Below, piece by piece: positions 1-9,461 of a stretch of 35,570 nucleotides of DNA. Under the pieces are notes generated by a model, which had not been told where the DNA came from, ran no database searches, and saw only the letters and a program-made list of their open reading frames with translations. How positions within the stretch are numbered: position 1 is the stretch's first letter; every line of letters begins with the position of its first letter. The stretch lies in NCBI GenBank assembly GCA_945888885.1, contig CAMDAX010000004.1, positions 1 through 35,570 on the forward strand, in the 5' to 3' direction. Source of the DNA: Nitrosovibrio sp. Nv4. Lineage in GTDB: Bacteria; Pseudomonadota; Gammaproteobacteria; Burkholderiales; Nitrosomonadaceae. The translations under genes were made by a program, and so were the position numbers.

Positions 1-75
1 GGTAACGCACTGACGGAAGACGTGTAATGGCAGGTACTCCATCAATTGTGAAAATACCGGTTTCCCTGCGTTCAT
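1..75 (-). mobile_element. IS4-family transposase (DUF4372-type) N-terminal fragment, runs off the window
   Basis: Reverse complement of 1-75 reads ATG...=MNAGKPVFSQLMEYLPLHVFRQCVT, typical of the N-terminus of IS4-family transposases with a DUF4372 domain; preceded by a purine-rich 'CAGGAGCGCACAT' RBS-like sequence. Confidence 0.8.
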
Positions 76-135
76 ATGTGCGCTCCTGACAAAAATCAGA
101 AGTTTGGCGCAAGTTGAAATCGATTACAGAAAAAT

Positions 136-468
136 ATGCCATTTAATAAGTGTTATTCAATGAGTTACCGTGCGCTAAAACTCGTATCTCCGGACAGTAC
201 TGATAATCTACATGGAATGCCGGGGATATTGGGTACATTGATCGCTATCATGGTAGTGCCTGGTATAGCAGGGGTCCAATTCATTGGTATTATTGTCAGC
301 GTGACGCTGGCTCTAGGGTGCGGTCTCCTTGCTGGCAAGTTAATCAAGGCCACAGGTACAACCCAGCTAGCTTATGAAGATAGCGATGAATTCACTCACC
401 TCGCCCCCCGGGAGCTGAATCCAAAGGCCATACCTAAGTTCTCTACGCAGGTTTTTTACGTAGCGTAG
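136..468 (+). pseudogene. C-terminal remnant of Rh/Amt-type ammonium transporter, N-terminus lost at IS junction
   Basis: ORF with DNLHGMPGILGTLIAI...GIIVSVTLALGCGLLAGKLIK, resembling the Rh C-terminal 'NLHGMPG' region plus the last TM helices; in-frame stop at 115-117 and IS transposase immediately upstream; real Rh homology may begin only near position 200. Confidence 0.7.
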
Positions 469-492
469 TAATCGTCCCCTGAAGTACCTTAA

Positions 493-520
493 CCCCCGCT
501 GCAAATGGCGGGGGTGTTTT
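493..520 (+). terminator. Rho-independent terminator after Rh remnant
   Basis: CCCCCGC-tgcaaatg-GCGGGGG perfect 7-bp GC stem followed by TGTTTT. Confidence 0.85.
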
Positions 521-563
521 ATCAGGATCTCCCGGCGTTATCATATAACTCAACGCTGGGCTG

Positions 564-714
564 TAATTCCAGCCCCGTTTCATTAGTGACACTTGGTTGA
601 TATCCTCACTCGCACCTTGCCGTACTGTTCGCCCTGAAGGAAGTCCTCCTGGGGGATGTACTATCTGTGGTATTCATCCGTCATCGCCTTGTTTTACTTT
701 CGTAACTGGAATTA
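564..714 (+). repeat. MITE-like dispersed repeat, copy A
   Basis: TAATTCCAG...CTGGAATTA 9-bp terminal inverted repeats; interior CATTAGTGACACTTGGTTGATATCCTCACTCGC...GGAAGTCCTCCTGGGG shared with 5826-5985 and partly with 1718-1828. Confidence 0.75.
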
Positions 715-751
715 GAATAACTGCGATGGTTAGGGTCACGGCTTGATACCG

Positions 752-1651
752 TTATTCCGGGGCGAGCAAGAAATTCCGCGCGATCGCAATCTGATCATCG
801 CTTATCAACATGGGTGCATGACCGATGCCAGGCAGTTCGATTAGCTGCGCCCTGGCACCGCGTACTTGCATTTCCCTTGCTGTTTCGGCCTGCAACAAAT
901 CCGATTCCATGCCGCGTAATATCAGCGTGGAGACTTTCAACTCATCCCATTGCGCCCATAAATCGATATCCTGGGACAGATGTTTTTTGAAGCTTGCGGC
1001 GATTCCCGGGTCATAAAGGAAACCGTAGGTTCCATCATCAAGCTCTCGGACACTATGTAGCGCGAGATGGTGCCATTGGGCCTCGGTCAGAGGACCGAAT
1101 GAGACTGATATCTTTTTCATGTAGGTTGCGAATTCGTCGAAACTGGCGAAGTGCGGATCTTTTCCGAGATATTGCGCAATTCGCGCCAGTGCCGCAGCCG
1201 GAATCAACGGGCCGATGTCGCTCATGATTAGTCGACGTATGGGTATCGGCAGTGGCAGGGGTAACCCCGGCTGGATTGCCAGCATCATGCCCATCAATCC
1301 ACCCATCGAAATACCTACCCAGTCTAATCGGATACGATCGTTACCCAAGGCGCCGATGTGCTTCAGCAACGCAACTGCATCTGACAGATACAACGAGTAA
1401 TTGTCATAATCTGCCACGTCGGCCAGCCAGTCGCTTTGTCCGCGTCCTACCACGTCCACACAGATCACGCGGCAATCGGCTGCCAATGCCTCTGCCAGGA
1501 AATCGAAGTCACGGCAATTGCGTGTCAGGCCATGAACACAAACGACAATGTGCAGATTGTCCGGTTCCCCCCATTCGGTGTAAGCGATATGGCGGGCATT
1601 ATTGGCATCTCCAGCGTGGTTGGAAGAAATGGGGAAGCGCTTAAATCGCAT
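752..1651 (-). CDS. alpha/beta hydrolase
   Basis: 299 aa; VCVHGLTRNCRDFD oxyanion region, GISMGG nucleophile elbow, GIGHAP C-terminal His. Confidence 0.85.
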   Translation of the reverse strand: MRFKRFPISSNHAGDANNARHIAYTEWGEPDNLHIVVCVHGLTRNCRDFDFLAEALAADCRVICVDVVGRGQSDWLADVADYDNYSLYLSDAVALLKHIGALGNDRIRLDWVGISMGGLMGMMLAIQPGLPLPLPIPIRRLIMSDIGPLIPAAALARIAQYLGKDPHFASFDEFATYMKKISVSFGPLTEAQWHHLALHSVRELDDGTYGFLYDPGIAASFKKHLSQDIDLWAQWDELKVSTLILRGMESDLLQAETAREMQVRGARAQLIELPGIGHAPMLISDDQIAIARNFLLAPE

Positions 1652-1717
1652 CGTTATTATTTTGCATAATCAGGTGTTACAGTTTAACCTGCCTTTAATT
1701 TATCAGGGCACACTATT

Positions 1718-1828
1718 CCAATTTCAGTTCGAAAACAAAACGAGAGGATGACGAACGAATGCCGCAGACAGTACGGCCAGGCGCGAGTGAGGATATCAAT
1801 GAAGTGTCACTTGATGAGATGGAAATGG
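1718..1828 (-). repeat. MITE-like dispersed repeat, copy B (inverted, internally deleted)
   Basis: Reverse complement TCAAGTGACACTTCATTGATATCCTCACTCGCGCCTGGCCGTACTGTCTGCGGCATTCGTTCGTCAT...TTCGAACTGAAATT aligns to copies A and C but lacks the segment between two GTACT direct repeats. Confidence 0.7.
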
Positions 1829-1836
1829 CATTGCAC

Positions 1837-2412
1837 TCAATCCTTGTAAGCCTCTACTTCAAGCGTCAGCTTGAGATCATCGCCCACGCCCGGCAATGCG
1901 TATTTCATACCAAAATCCGAGCGCTTCAGATTCGCGATGGCATCAATGCCGCACATGGCCCTCTTATTCATGGGGTTGACGCCACACTTGAATGCAATAA
2001 TGGTAAGCGTCACTGGTCGGGTAACGCCAAGTAGTGTGAGGTTACCTTCAACCATTGCTGGGGTATCGCCGTTGAATCTCACCGCAATGGATTTGTAGAT
2101 CGCTTGGGGGAACTCTGCTGTATTGAAAAAATCCGGTGAGCGTAGATGATCGTCACGTTTTTGCAAACCGGTGCTAAGTGAAGCCGTCTCGATAATCGCC
2201 TCGACTGACCCGGTTCTGGCGGCACGATCGATAGTAAATCTACCGCTGGTTCTGTCGAAACGGCCATGCATGCTGGAAAATCCCAAGTGGCTGATAGCGA
2301 AGTGAGGGTAAGTATGCGTAGGATCGAGCGTATAACTCTCTGCTGCCGCTGACACGCCAGCACTTGATAGCAGGATGGACAAAGCTAGTAATGCAGTCGT
2401 AGTACGGAGCAT
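1837..2412 (-). CDS. YceI family periplasmic protein
   Basis: 191 aa with signal peptide; YTLDPTHTYPHFAISHLGFSSMHGRF and VEGNLTLLGVTRPVTL motifs. Confidence 0.9.
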   Translation of the reverse strand: MLRTTTALLALSILLSSAGVSAAAESYTLDPTHTYPHFAISHLGFSSMHGRFDRTSGRFTIDRAARTGSVEAIIETASLSTGLQKRDDHLRSPDFFNTAEFPQAIYKSIAVRFNGDTPAMVEGNLTLLGVTRPVTLTIIAFKCGVNPMNKRAMCGIDAIANLKRSDFGMKYALPGVGDDLKLTLEVEAYKD

Positions 2413-2536
2413 AGCGTCTCCCTTTTCTATGGATGAAAATAATTGATCCCTATCGGTGCCTCTAAAAATTCAAAGTTCTAAACAAGTCAAATTTAGAGAT
2501 GCCTATATGCTTAACGGATAGCTCCGGTCATGCTGG

Positions 2537-3358
2537 CTATAGTGCAAGATCGCCGATCTTGCACCACACCAGAAAAATACAGGTGGCGGCACTGACCAGT
2601 GTAAGTAAGGATAGCATGATGATCTGCTGCCGTAGTGACCAGCTCTGCGGTAGCGGCATGAGTGCAATGACTGGAATTGCAGCCAGCACTGGCAGGCAAT
2701 ACCACGGCAGCTTGGCGAGCATCATCGCAGCAGGCGCAAGCAGTCCACACAGCAGTGATAGCGGCACAGTGAACGTCCTGCCGCAAGACAAGGATTTCCC
2801 GCTTAGTATCTGGATCAGGAGATAAGCGCCGCAGGATACGCCAATGGCGAACCCCAGTTGCCCAAGTAATGCTGATGTTCCGAGCAGCGCCGATGCACCA
2901 ACAGCAATACCTAAACCTATCCCCGCAGATCCTGCACGTGCTGGCATGTCGGCAAGACGATCCATAAATACTGCCAGCCAGATTGCATAGGTAGTTATGC
3001 CGGCACCGTATGCCGCCGCCTTCCATATTCCTTGTTGTTGCAGAACTGGCCACAATACCCACAGTGCTGCAGCGCCGCCGACTGCTGCGATCAGATAGCG
3101 CACCGAACGCCAGTTACTTGGTGCCAAGTTAAGCAGCGGCGCAATGGCTGCAGCAATCAGTCCACACAGTATGATCTTTTTGACAGCGGAAAGCGGCTCA
3201 AAAATGAAATCGGCAACAAGATAAACTGTAGTGCAAAACCCTGCGATCACTGCCAGCCCGGACAGATGCAGGCGATTGAAGAGTCCCGCAGCAATCAATG
3301 CAGCGATAAAGGGTGCGATGCCACTTTGCACAGCAGGGTGGTTTAACCACTCGTTCAA
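2537..3358 (-). CDS. hypothetical multi-pass membrane protein
   Basis: 273 aa ORF with many hydrophobic segments; no family recognised. Confidence 0.6.
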   Translation of the reverse strand: MNEWLNHPAVQSGIAPFIAALIAAGLFNRLHLSGLAVIAGFCTTVYLVADFIFEPLSAVKKIILCGLIAAAIAPLLNLAPSNWRSVRYLIAAVGGAAALWVLWPVLQQQGIWKAAAYGAGITTYAIWLAVFMDRLADMPARAGSAGIGLGIAVGASALLGTSALLGQLGFAIGVSCGAYLLIQILSGKSLSCGRTFTVPLSLLCGLLAPAAMMLAKLPWYCLPVLAAIPVIALMPLPQSWSLRQQIIMLSLLTLVSAATCIFLVWCKIGDLAL

Positions 3359-3838
3359 AGTCTAATTCCAAGATTATGATTAAAAACCTGATTAAGCTCC
3401 ACATGAGCGCAGCGGCGGCTTTGCAGGAAGGGCCGTATGAAAAGCGAGGATACGGATGATTGCCCTCCTCCCCGCTACGAGCCTGACACCGCAGATCACT
3501 CGCAAGGTACTGTCTAATATGACTTGAGGCCATCCCGATTTCACCTGCGATGCGCTCCACGGGGGAATCTGTTTCGAGGTTCCATTCTTTGGCAATTATG
3601 CAGGGTTTTTAGCCATTGCTGAGAATTGTCAGAAATATGAATACACTCTGTTGCAGGGCTTGGAATATAGCCTGACAGGAATTACTCAATATTTCGATTG
3701 ATCCGGTCAACAAAATTGAAATCTGATGTATGCACAAATGATCTCTGTACAGTCATCTCTGGTGCGCTATACTGGTCATGAAGCTTGGTGGCTCTCTAGC
3801 CATCGGTGCAATGGGTCAAATATTTAAGGAGTGAAGGA

Positions 3839-4162
3839 ATGAACGCTGAAATGACAGAAACCCCTGATGAGGCCAAAGATAAACTTGTAACAGATTTGAA
3901 GGTGGTAGTGGCAGATGCAGAAGAGCTACTCAAGGCAACCGCCGGACAAGCTGGTGAAAAGGTCGCGGCAGCCCGCGAAAAAATTAGCGTCAGCCTACAC
4001 GAAGCCAAACAACAGTTATGTAAAGTGGAAGATATGGTGGTCGACAAGACCAGCCAGGCTGCAAAAATTACATGTCATTATGTTCAAGAGCATCCTTGGC
4101 AGGCTGTGGGTATTGCCGCTGGTGTCGGCCTTATAATTGGACTGCTGATCGGGCGGCGTTAA
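3839..4162 (+). CDS. DUF883 / ElaB-YqjD family membrane-anchored protein
   Basis: Coiled-coil N-terminus, C-terminal HYVQEHPWQAVGIAAGVGLIIGLLIGRR; RBS AAGGAGTGAAGGA before ATG at 3839. Confidence 0.9.
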   Translation: MNAEMTETPDEAKDKLVTDLKVVVADAEELLKATAGQAGEKVAAAREKISVSLHEAKQQLCKVEDMVVDKTSQAAKITCHYVQEHPWQAVGIAAGVGLIIGLLIGRR

Positions 4163-4175
4163 ACTCCCCCACATC

Positions 4176-4559
4176 ATGGTCGAAAAAGATCCCGGGAGCG
4201 AAGGCGGATTGCTTGACTCCATCAGGAAGCTGGCAACAACGCTAGTTGGCGTTCTGCAAACCCGGCTGGGAATTTTTGCCACTGAACTTGAGGAAGCAAA
4301 GCTGCAGTTAAGCCAGTTGCTTCTGCTAGGGCTGGTTGCACTGTTCTGCCTTGGCTTAGGAATTATTTTGCTGGCCGTTTTTTTCGTGGTGCTGTTCTGG
4401 GACAGCTACCGTCTTGCTGTATTGGGTATTATGGCAGCTGTTTTTCTTGGCATAGGGATATTTGCGGTGCTGGCGTTGCGCGCCAAAGCGGCAGAAAACA
4501 CGGAAATGTTTTCTGCTACCCTGGCAGAACTGGCAAAAGACCGTGAACAACTTAAATAA
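4176..4559 (+). CDS. phage holin family / YqjE-like membrane protein
   Basis: LLDSIRKLATTLVGVLQTRLGIFATELEEAKLQLSQLLLLGLVALF; downstream of the ElaB-like gene. Confidence 0.85.
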   Translation: MVEKDPGSEGGLLDSIRKLATTLVGVLQTRLGIFATELEEAKLQLSQLLLLGLVALFCLGLGIILLAVFFVVLFWDSYRLAVLGIMAAVFLGIGIFAVLALRAKAAENTEMFSATLAELAKDREQLK

Positions 4560-4562
4560 TCC

Positions 4563-4952
4563 ATGAGCGCCAGTCTGGATGATATCCGCTGGCGGCGAAC
4601 ACAACTGGTAGCGCGTGCCGCCGTGCAACGCGGCGAAGTGTCAGCAGTTTTGCAACATATGGCCGAGCCATTATGCATAGTAGCTACGGCCGCAACCTGC
4701 ATGCGTTATGTTAAAGCACATCCGCTCATCTCTATTGCTGCTTTGGTGAGCATAGGCATGGCCATAGCGTTTATGGTATCGCGTAACCACAGAATCTTCC
4801 GGCTAGTTCAGCCTGTCCTGATCCGCGCTTTTACCATCTGGCGGACATATCGTTCATTGGGTGTCTGGATTACTCGCGGCCGGGCTGCCTGGTCGCGTAT
4901 TGAGACAACGAAACAGAACAGCAGAAGAAGTATTTCATCCAGTACCCGCTGA
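4563..4952 (+). CDS. YqjK-like hypothetical protein
   Basis: Third gene of the elaB/yqjE-type cluster; MSASLDDIRWRRTQLVARAAVQRGEVS and one central TM segment. Confidence 0.65.
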   Translation: MSASLDDIRWRRTQLVARAAVQRGEVSAVLQHMAEPLCIVATAATCMRYVKAHPLISIAALVSIGMAIAFMVSRNHRIFRLVQPVLIRAFTIWRTYRSLGVWITRGRAAWSRIETTKQNSRRSISSSTR

Positions 4953-5152
4953 TTTCTGGCCAAACTTGAGCAGCAGGTGCAGCGGATTGCCCGCTTGAGG
5001 TCTCCTGCTTCGCGGTGATCGTGCTTCCTTGGTTCTTTTCTGCTGTTACTTGCACTTGATCGTAGTAGAAACCGCATAAAACCATCAGTTAATACGGGGT
5101 AGGGTTTCACAAAAACCGTCCTGGAAGAGTGCCTGGATTTTTTAGAAGCACC

Positions 5153-5845
5153 TTATAGCGGCACTCGGTAGCGCGTTGGGTCAGGCACCTCCGCTGCCGC
5201 AAATCCCGCCCGGCGCAATCGGCAGGAATCACACACTCCGCAGGCTAACCCTGCTGCATCTGCCTGGTAGCAGGACACTGTCGAGCCATACTCCACTCCC
5301 AGCAAAATTCCTTGCTGGATGATTTCCGCCTTGGACAAACTGATAAGCGGCGCATGGATGCTCAACTTATTGCCTTCAATTGCGGCCTTAGTAGCCAGAT
5401 TCGCCATTTGTTCGAAAGCTGCAATGTATTCGGGCCGGCAATCCGGGTAGCCAGAGTAATCCACTGCATTGACACCGATAAAAATGTCGCGGCTTCCAAG
5501 CACTTCGGCCCAAGCCAGTGCCAGCGATAACATGATGGTATTGCGGGCGGGAACATACGTGATCGGGATATCTGCCTTAACCCCTTCTGTGGGTACTGCG
5601 ATGGATTTGTCGGTAAGAGCCGATCCACCAAACGCCGCGAGATCAACTTTGACGACCCGGTACTCACACACTCCCATGAATCGCGCTATCTTTTCTGCTG
5701 CTGCCAGTTCCGCGCGGTGACGTTGAGTATAATCGATACTCAGAGTGTAACACTCGTACCCCCTGTTGCGAGCAATGGCGAGCATGGTGGCCGAGTCCAA
5801 CCCGCCCGACAAAAGTATCACCGCCTTATTCCGATTACATTTCAT
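5153..5845 (-). CDS. queC: 7-cyano-7-deazaguanine synthase
   Basis: [20 protein letters not shown]-loop; [14 protein letters not shown] Zn site; likely start MKCNRN at 5845 (ORF open to 5956). Confidence 0.93.
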   Translation of the reverse strand: MKCNRNKAVILLSGGLDSATMLAIARNRGYECYTLSIDYTQRHRAELAAAEKIARFMGVCEYRVVKVDLAAFGGSALTDKSIAVPTEGVKADIPITYVPARNTIMLSLALAWAEVLGSRDIFIGVNAVDYSGYPDCRPEYIAAFEQMANLATKAAIEGNKLSIHAPLISLSKAEIIQQGILLGVEYGSTVSCYQADAAGLACGVCDSCRLRRAGFAAAEVPDPTRYRVPL

Positions 5846-5985
5846 TAGTGACACTTGGTTGATATCCTCACTCGCTCCTGGCCGTACTATGCGCTCCGAA
5901 GGAAGTCCTCCTGGGGAATGTACTGTCTGCGACGTTCGTTCGCCATCGCATCGCATCGCCTCGTTTCGCTTTCGAACTGGAATTA
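5826..5985 (+). repeat. MITE-like dispersed repeat, copy C
   Basis: TTATTCC...CATTTCATTAGTGACACTTGGTTGATATCCTCACTCGC...GGAAGTCCTCCTGGGGAATGTACT...TTCGAACTGGAATTA aligns to copy A; overlaps the 5' end of queC. Confidence 0.75.
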
Positions 5986-6030
5986 GTCATATGACCCAGA
6001 AATGAATCGTGCCGTGCCCTTGCTGTCTGT

Positions 6031-6663
6031 TCATCGCCCCGGCCCTTCACCCCACAGCAGTTTGTGCAACTGGATCTGCATTCGAACTGGCAAGCGGTCA
6101 CGCAGCACCCATGTAGCCAGCATTACCGGATCAAGCTTGCCATAAACTGGCGAAAATAAAATTGGACATATTAGATCCAGGTGGCGCTCACATAGCATTT
6201 TGAGCGCCCATTGGTAGTCCGTTTCATCACACAGCACAAACTTCAGCTCATCATGACGCGTGAGATGCTCCAGATTAGCCCAGCGGCTCTTCTGCACTTC
6301 ACCTGAACCAGGGGTTTTGATGTCCAGAACTTTGGATACACGCATATCCACTCCGGATATATCCAGTGCACCGCTGGTTTCGAGCGATACTGAATAGCCC
6401 GTATCACACAATAACCTGAGTAGCTCCAGGCACTCCTTCTGTGCCAGAGGCTCGCCGCCAGTAACCGTGACATAGCGCGGCGCGTAACCGGAAATTTTTT
6501 CCAGAATAGCGGAGATTGACATACTTTCGCCGCCGTAAAAAGCGTATTCGGTATCGCAATAACCGCAACGTAAAGGACAGCCAGTCAGACGCACAAACAC
6601 TGTGGGCAGTCCGACGCGACTGGTCTCCCCCTGCAGGGAAAAAAATATTTCACTGACGCGCAA
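6031..6663 (-). CDS. queE: 7-carboxy-7-deazaguanine synthase (radical SAM)
   Basis: FFSLQGETSRVGLPTVFVRLTGCPLRCGYCDTEYAF; CxxxCxxC-type radical SAM motif. Confidence 0.93.
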   Translation of the reverse strand: MRVSEIFFSLQGETSRVGLPTVFVRLTGCPLRCGYCDTEYAFYGGESMSISAILEKISGYAPRYVTVTGGEPLAQKECLELLRLLCDTGYSVSLETSGALDISGVDMRVSKVLDIKTPGSGEVQKSRWANLEHLTRHDELKFVLCDETDYQWALKMLCERHLDLICPILFSPVYGKLDPVMLATWVLRDRLPVRMQIQLHKLLWGEGPGR

Positions 6664-6765
6664 AATTCTGCCCTCGGGTGTTCATGTAATTTTGTATCGC
6701 AATGGGGGAGGGAAGACGAACCATAGCACTGGGTGTAATTGTTACCACCATTAACGGGTGCTGCT

Positions 6766-7587
6766 CTACTGTCTGTTGATCAACCGTTGCCTGGCTTTAT
6801 CTGCGGCATCGCTGGCTGGATACCTGGCGATCAGTTCTTCCAGAGTTTTTCTGGAGGCGGTAATTTTATTTGTCTCACGCTGGCTGCTGGCGATGTTGAG
6901 TAGCGCATCGGGAGCTTTGGCGCTATCGGGAAAAGCTTTGATCAGATTTCGCTGGGTATCGATAGCATTGTCGAAATCCCGTCGCGCGTAATAAGCATTA
7001 CCGATCCAATACTGAGCACTGGGTGCAAATCTGGATCTAGGATAGCTCTCGAGAAAGCTTTTGAATCTGGTAATGGTAGCCTGGTAATTGCCGGCCTTGA
7101 ATAGAGCATAAGCTGCCTCGTAGGCGCCATTCTCTGCAACTTCCACCGTCGCAGTGCTTGCAGCAGGCGCAGCCACTGCTGCGGTCGGGGATAGTGTCGT
7201 CGCATCAGCCGCCGGTTCGGTGGCAGCTGGTGGAACAGAGGATGTAGATGCGGGAAGGTCGGGCTGTTCAATCCGCCTCAACCGGTTGTCCAGATCAATG
7301 TAAAAATCTCGCTGCCGCTTCTGTGTCAGCCCATTTTCATTGACCAGCACCTCGACTTGACCGCGCAGCTTGTTGACATCCTGCCCGAGTGCTTCGATCT
7401 GGGTATGGAGATTAAGCAACGACTGGTTATTAAGCACTTCTTCCAGTTTTGTGATGCGTGTGAGCAGATCGCTGATCAGCACTTGCTGGTCAGCGATCTG
7501 TCTGCGTGCTTCATTGTCGTCGAGCAATCCGGCATAGACCGGATTACAAACTATCAATAACGATAATAATAGTGCGCGCACGCGCAT
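6766..7587 (-). CDS. cpoB: Tol-Pal system protein CpoB/YbgF
   Basis: N-terminal coiled coil and C-terminal TPR repeats (YEAAYALFKAGNYQATITRFKSFLESYPRSRFAPSAQYWIGNAYY); last gene of the tol-pal cluster. Confidence 0.9.
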   Translation of the reverse strand: MRVRALLLSLLIVCNPVYAGLLDDNEARRQIADQQVLISDLLTRITKLEEVLNNQSLLNLHTQIEALGQDVNKLRGQVEVLVNENGLTQKRQRDFYIDLDNRLRRIEQPDLPASTSSVPPAATEPAADATTLSPTAAVAAPAASTATVEVAENGAYEAAYALFKAGNYQATITRFKSFLESYPRSRFAPSAQYWIGNAYYARRDFDNAIDTQRNLIKAFPDSAKAPDALLNIASSQRETNKITASRKTLEELIARYPASDAADKARQRLINRQ

Positions 7588-7589
7588 GG

Positions 7590-8108
7590 TTACTCGCCTT
7601 GGTAGCGGATATCCGTGCGACGGTTCTCGGCCCATGAAGCCTCTTCATGCCCGGTCGCGCGGGGCTTTTCTTCGCCCAGGCTGACGGCCTCGATCTGGCT
7701 TTCCTTGGCACCGGATAGAGTCATTGCGCTCCTCACGCTATCGGCACGTTTCTGACCTAGCGCAAGGTTGTACTCGCGACTGCCGCGCTCGTCGGCATTG
7801 CCTTGCAACATCACTCTGGCACCAGCGTTGTCGCGCAAATACTGAGCATGAGCCTGCACCAGTGGTCTGTATTCATTCTTCACCACGTAACTATCGTAAT
7901 CAAAATAAACGCTACGTTTGGACAGAATATTTTTTGGATCCGTCAGGATAGGGTTAAGGTTGGGATTGGTCACTGCCGAAGTTACCGCAGCAGACGCTGC
8001 CGCTGCTGGAGCAGCAGATCGGTCTTCCGCTGTGGCGGTGGGTTTGGTGGTATCGCTAGCGCATGCCGATAGCAAACCAATTAATAATACGCTCATTACT
8101 TTTTTCAT
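7590..8108 (-). CDS. pal: peptidoglycan-associated lipoprotein
   Basis: Lipobox LLSAC; OmpA-like VYFDYDSYVVK...GNADERGSREYNLALGQKRADSV. Confidence 0.96.
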   Translation of the reverse strand: MKKVMSVLLIGLLSACASDTTKPTATAEDRSAAPAAAASAAVTSAVTNPNLNPILTDPKNILSKRSVYFDYDSYVVKNEYRPLVQAHAQYLRDNAGARVMLQGNADERGSREYNLALGQKRADSVRSAMTLSGAKESQIEAVSLGEEKPRATGHEEASWAENRRTDIRYQGE

Positions 8109-8156
8109 GTTTTACTCCTTTTAAGTCAAATTGAAATATTCTTGTATTGCTGAGGA

Positions 8157-9461
8157 TTACCGCACCCTCGGCAAAGGCCCCCATGCCGGTTCTCTTATAT
8201 CACCCGCTTGCATCGAGAGCTCTTGTCTTGTTTTGCCATCACTTGATACTACGGCTAATATACCACGCCCCTTTACCTCGGTTGCATATAAAATCATCTT
8301 GTCGTTGGGAGCGGGGCTGGGCGACTCATCAAAACGTGAATCGGTTAGTAACTGCACCTGGCGGGTGGCCAGGTCCTGCACCGCAACATTGAATCTTGCG
8401 CCATTGCGGTGAACAAAGGTAAAACTTTTCCCATCCCGGCTATGATGTGGACTAACATTGTAGCTACCTTCAAAGGTAAGGCGCTCAGCCGTTCCAGATG
8501 CAACCCCTGCTACCAGCATACGATAGATTTGCGGGCTACCACCGCGATCAGAAGTAAAGATAATCGATTGGCCGTCGGGTGAAAAATTGGGCTCGGTATC
8601 GATCCCGGAACTTTGACTGAGCCGCTGCAGACCACTCCCGTCTGCATTTATCAGAAATATTTGTGAACCGCCCTGTAGGGACAGCACTACCGCAAGCTTC
8701 TTACCGTCGGGCGACCATGCCGGGGCACTGTTGCTTCCCTTGAAATTGGCTACCGCCTTGCGCGCCCGAGTTGCAAGTGTCTGAACATAGACCACCGGCT
8801 TCTTGTTTTCAAACGATACATAGGCAATCTGAGTGCCGTCGGGCGACCATGCAGGTGAAATGATTGGTTCGCCGTATTCAATTATCGACTGGGCATTAAA
8901 GCCATCGGCATCTGCCACTTGCAACGCATACTTGTTACCCTGCTTCATTACATAAGCGATGCGACTGCTGAACACGCCCATATCACCCGTCAGTCTTTCA
9001 TAAATAATATCGGCTATTTGATGGGCAGCGGCACGCAACCGATCTGCCGGGACGGTGATAGTATGGTCAAATAACTGCACCTGCTTTGCTACATCCATCA
9101 GGTGAAAACCTATTTCCACTCGTCCATCCGGCAGCATCACCGTGTTGCCTATCAGCAGCGCATCAGCACCTCGGTTTTTCCAGTCAGGGTAGACAACCTG
9201 CCGAGGATCACGTAGAGCAGGACCAGATGAGTTAACCAGTCTGAAAAGGCCGGTGCGCTGCAGATCAGCTGCCACCACTGCAGTGACGCTTTGCTTGAGC
9301 TTTTCTTCGGCGGCAAAAGGAGCGATGGCGATGGGGATCTGTGTTGCACCACCGCCGAATATTTCAATATCGAGCGCAGCCTGGAGCGGCGTACTGGTCA
9401 GCCATAACAAAAAGACAAGTGTGAGTGTCTGGCGAGAAGATTGATGAGACCTCATTAGCAT
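8157..9461 (-). CDS. tolB: Tol-Pal system beta-propeller protein TolB
   Basis: Repeated SPDGxxI/L beta-propeller blades (AWSPDGTQIAYVS, AWSPDGKKLAVVLS, NFSPDGQSIIFTSDRGG). Confidence 0.96.
   Translation of the reverse strand: MLMRSHQSSRQTLTLVFLLWLTSTPLQAALDIEIFGGGATQIPIAIAPFAAEEKLKQSVTAVVAADLQRTGLFRLVNSSGPALRDPRQVVYPDWKNRGADALLIGNTVMLPDGRVEIGFHLMDVAKQVQLFDHTITVPADRLRAAAHQIADIIYERLTGDMGVFSSRIAYVMKQGNKYALQVADADGFNAQSIIEYGEPIISPAWSPDGTQIAYVSFENKKPVVYVQTLATRARKAVANFKGSNSAPAWSPDGKKLAVVLSLQGGSQIFLINADGSGLQRLSQSSGIDTEPNFSPDGQSIIFTSDRGGSPQIYRMLVAGVASGTAERLTFEGSYNVSPHHSRDGKSFTFVHRNGARFNVAVQDLATRQVQLLTDSRFDESPSPAPNDKMILYATEVKGRGILAVVSSDGKTRQELSMQAGDIREPAWGPLPRVR

Noticed and set aside
1759-2034. 91-aa plus-strand ORF starting [18 protein letters not shown]
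   Set aside because: Starts inside repeat copy B and then runs antisense to the YceI gene; used only as evidence for the repeat.
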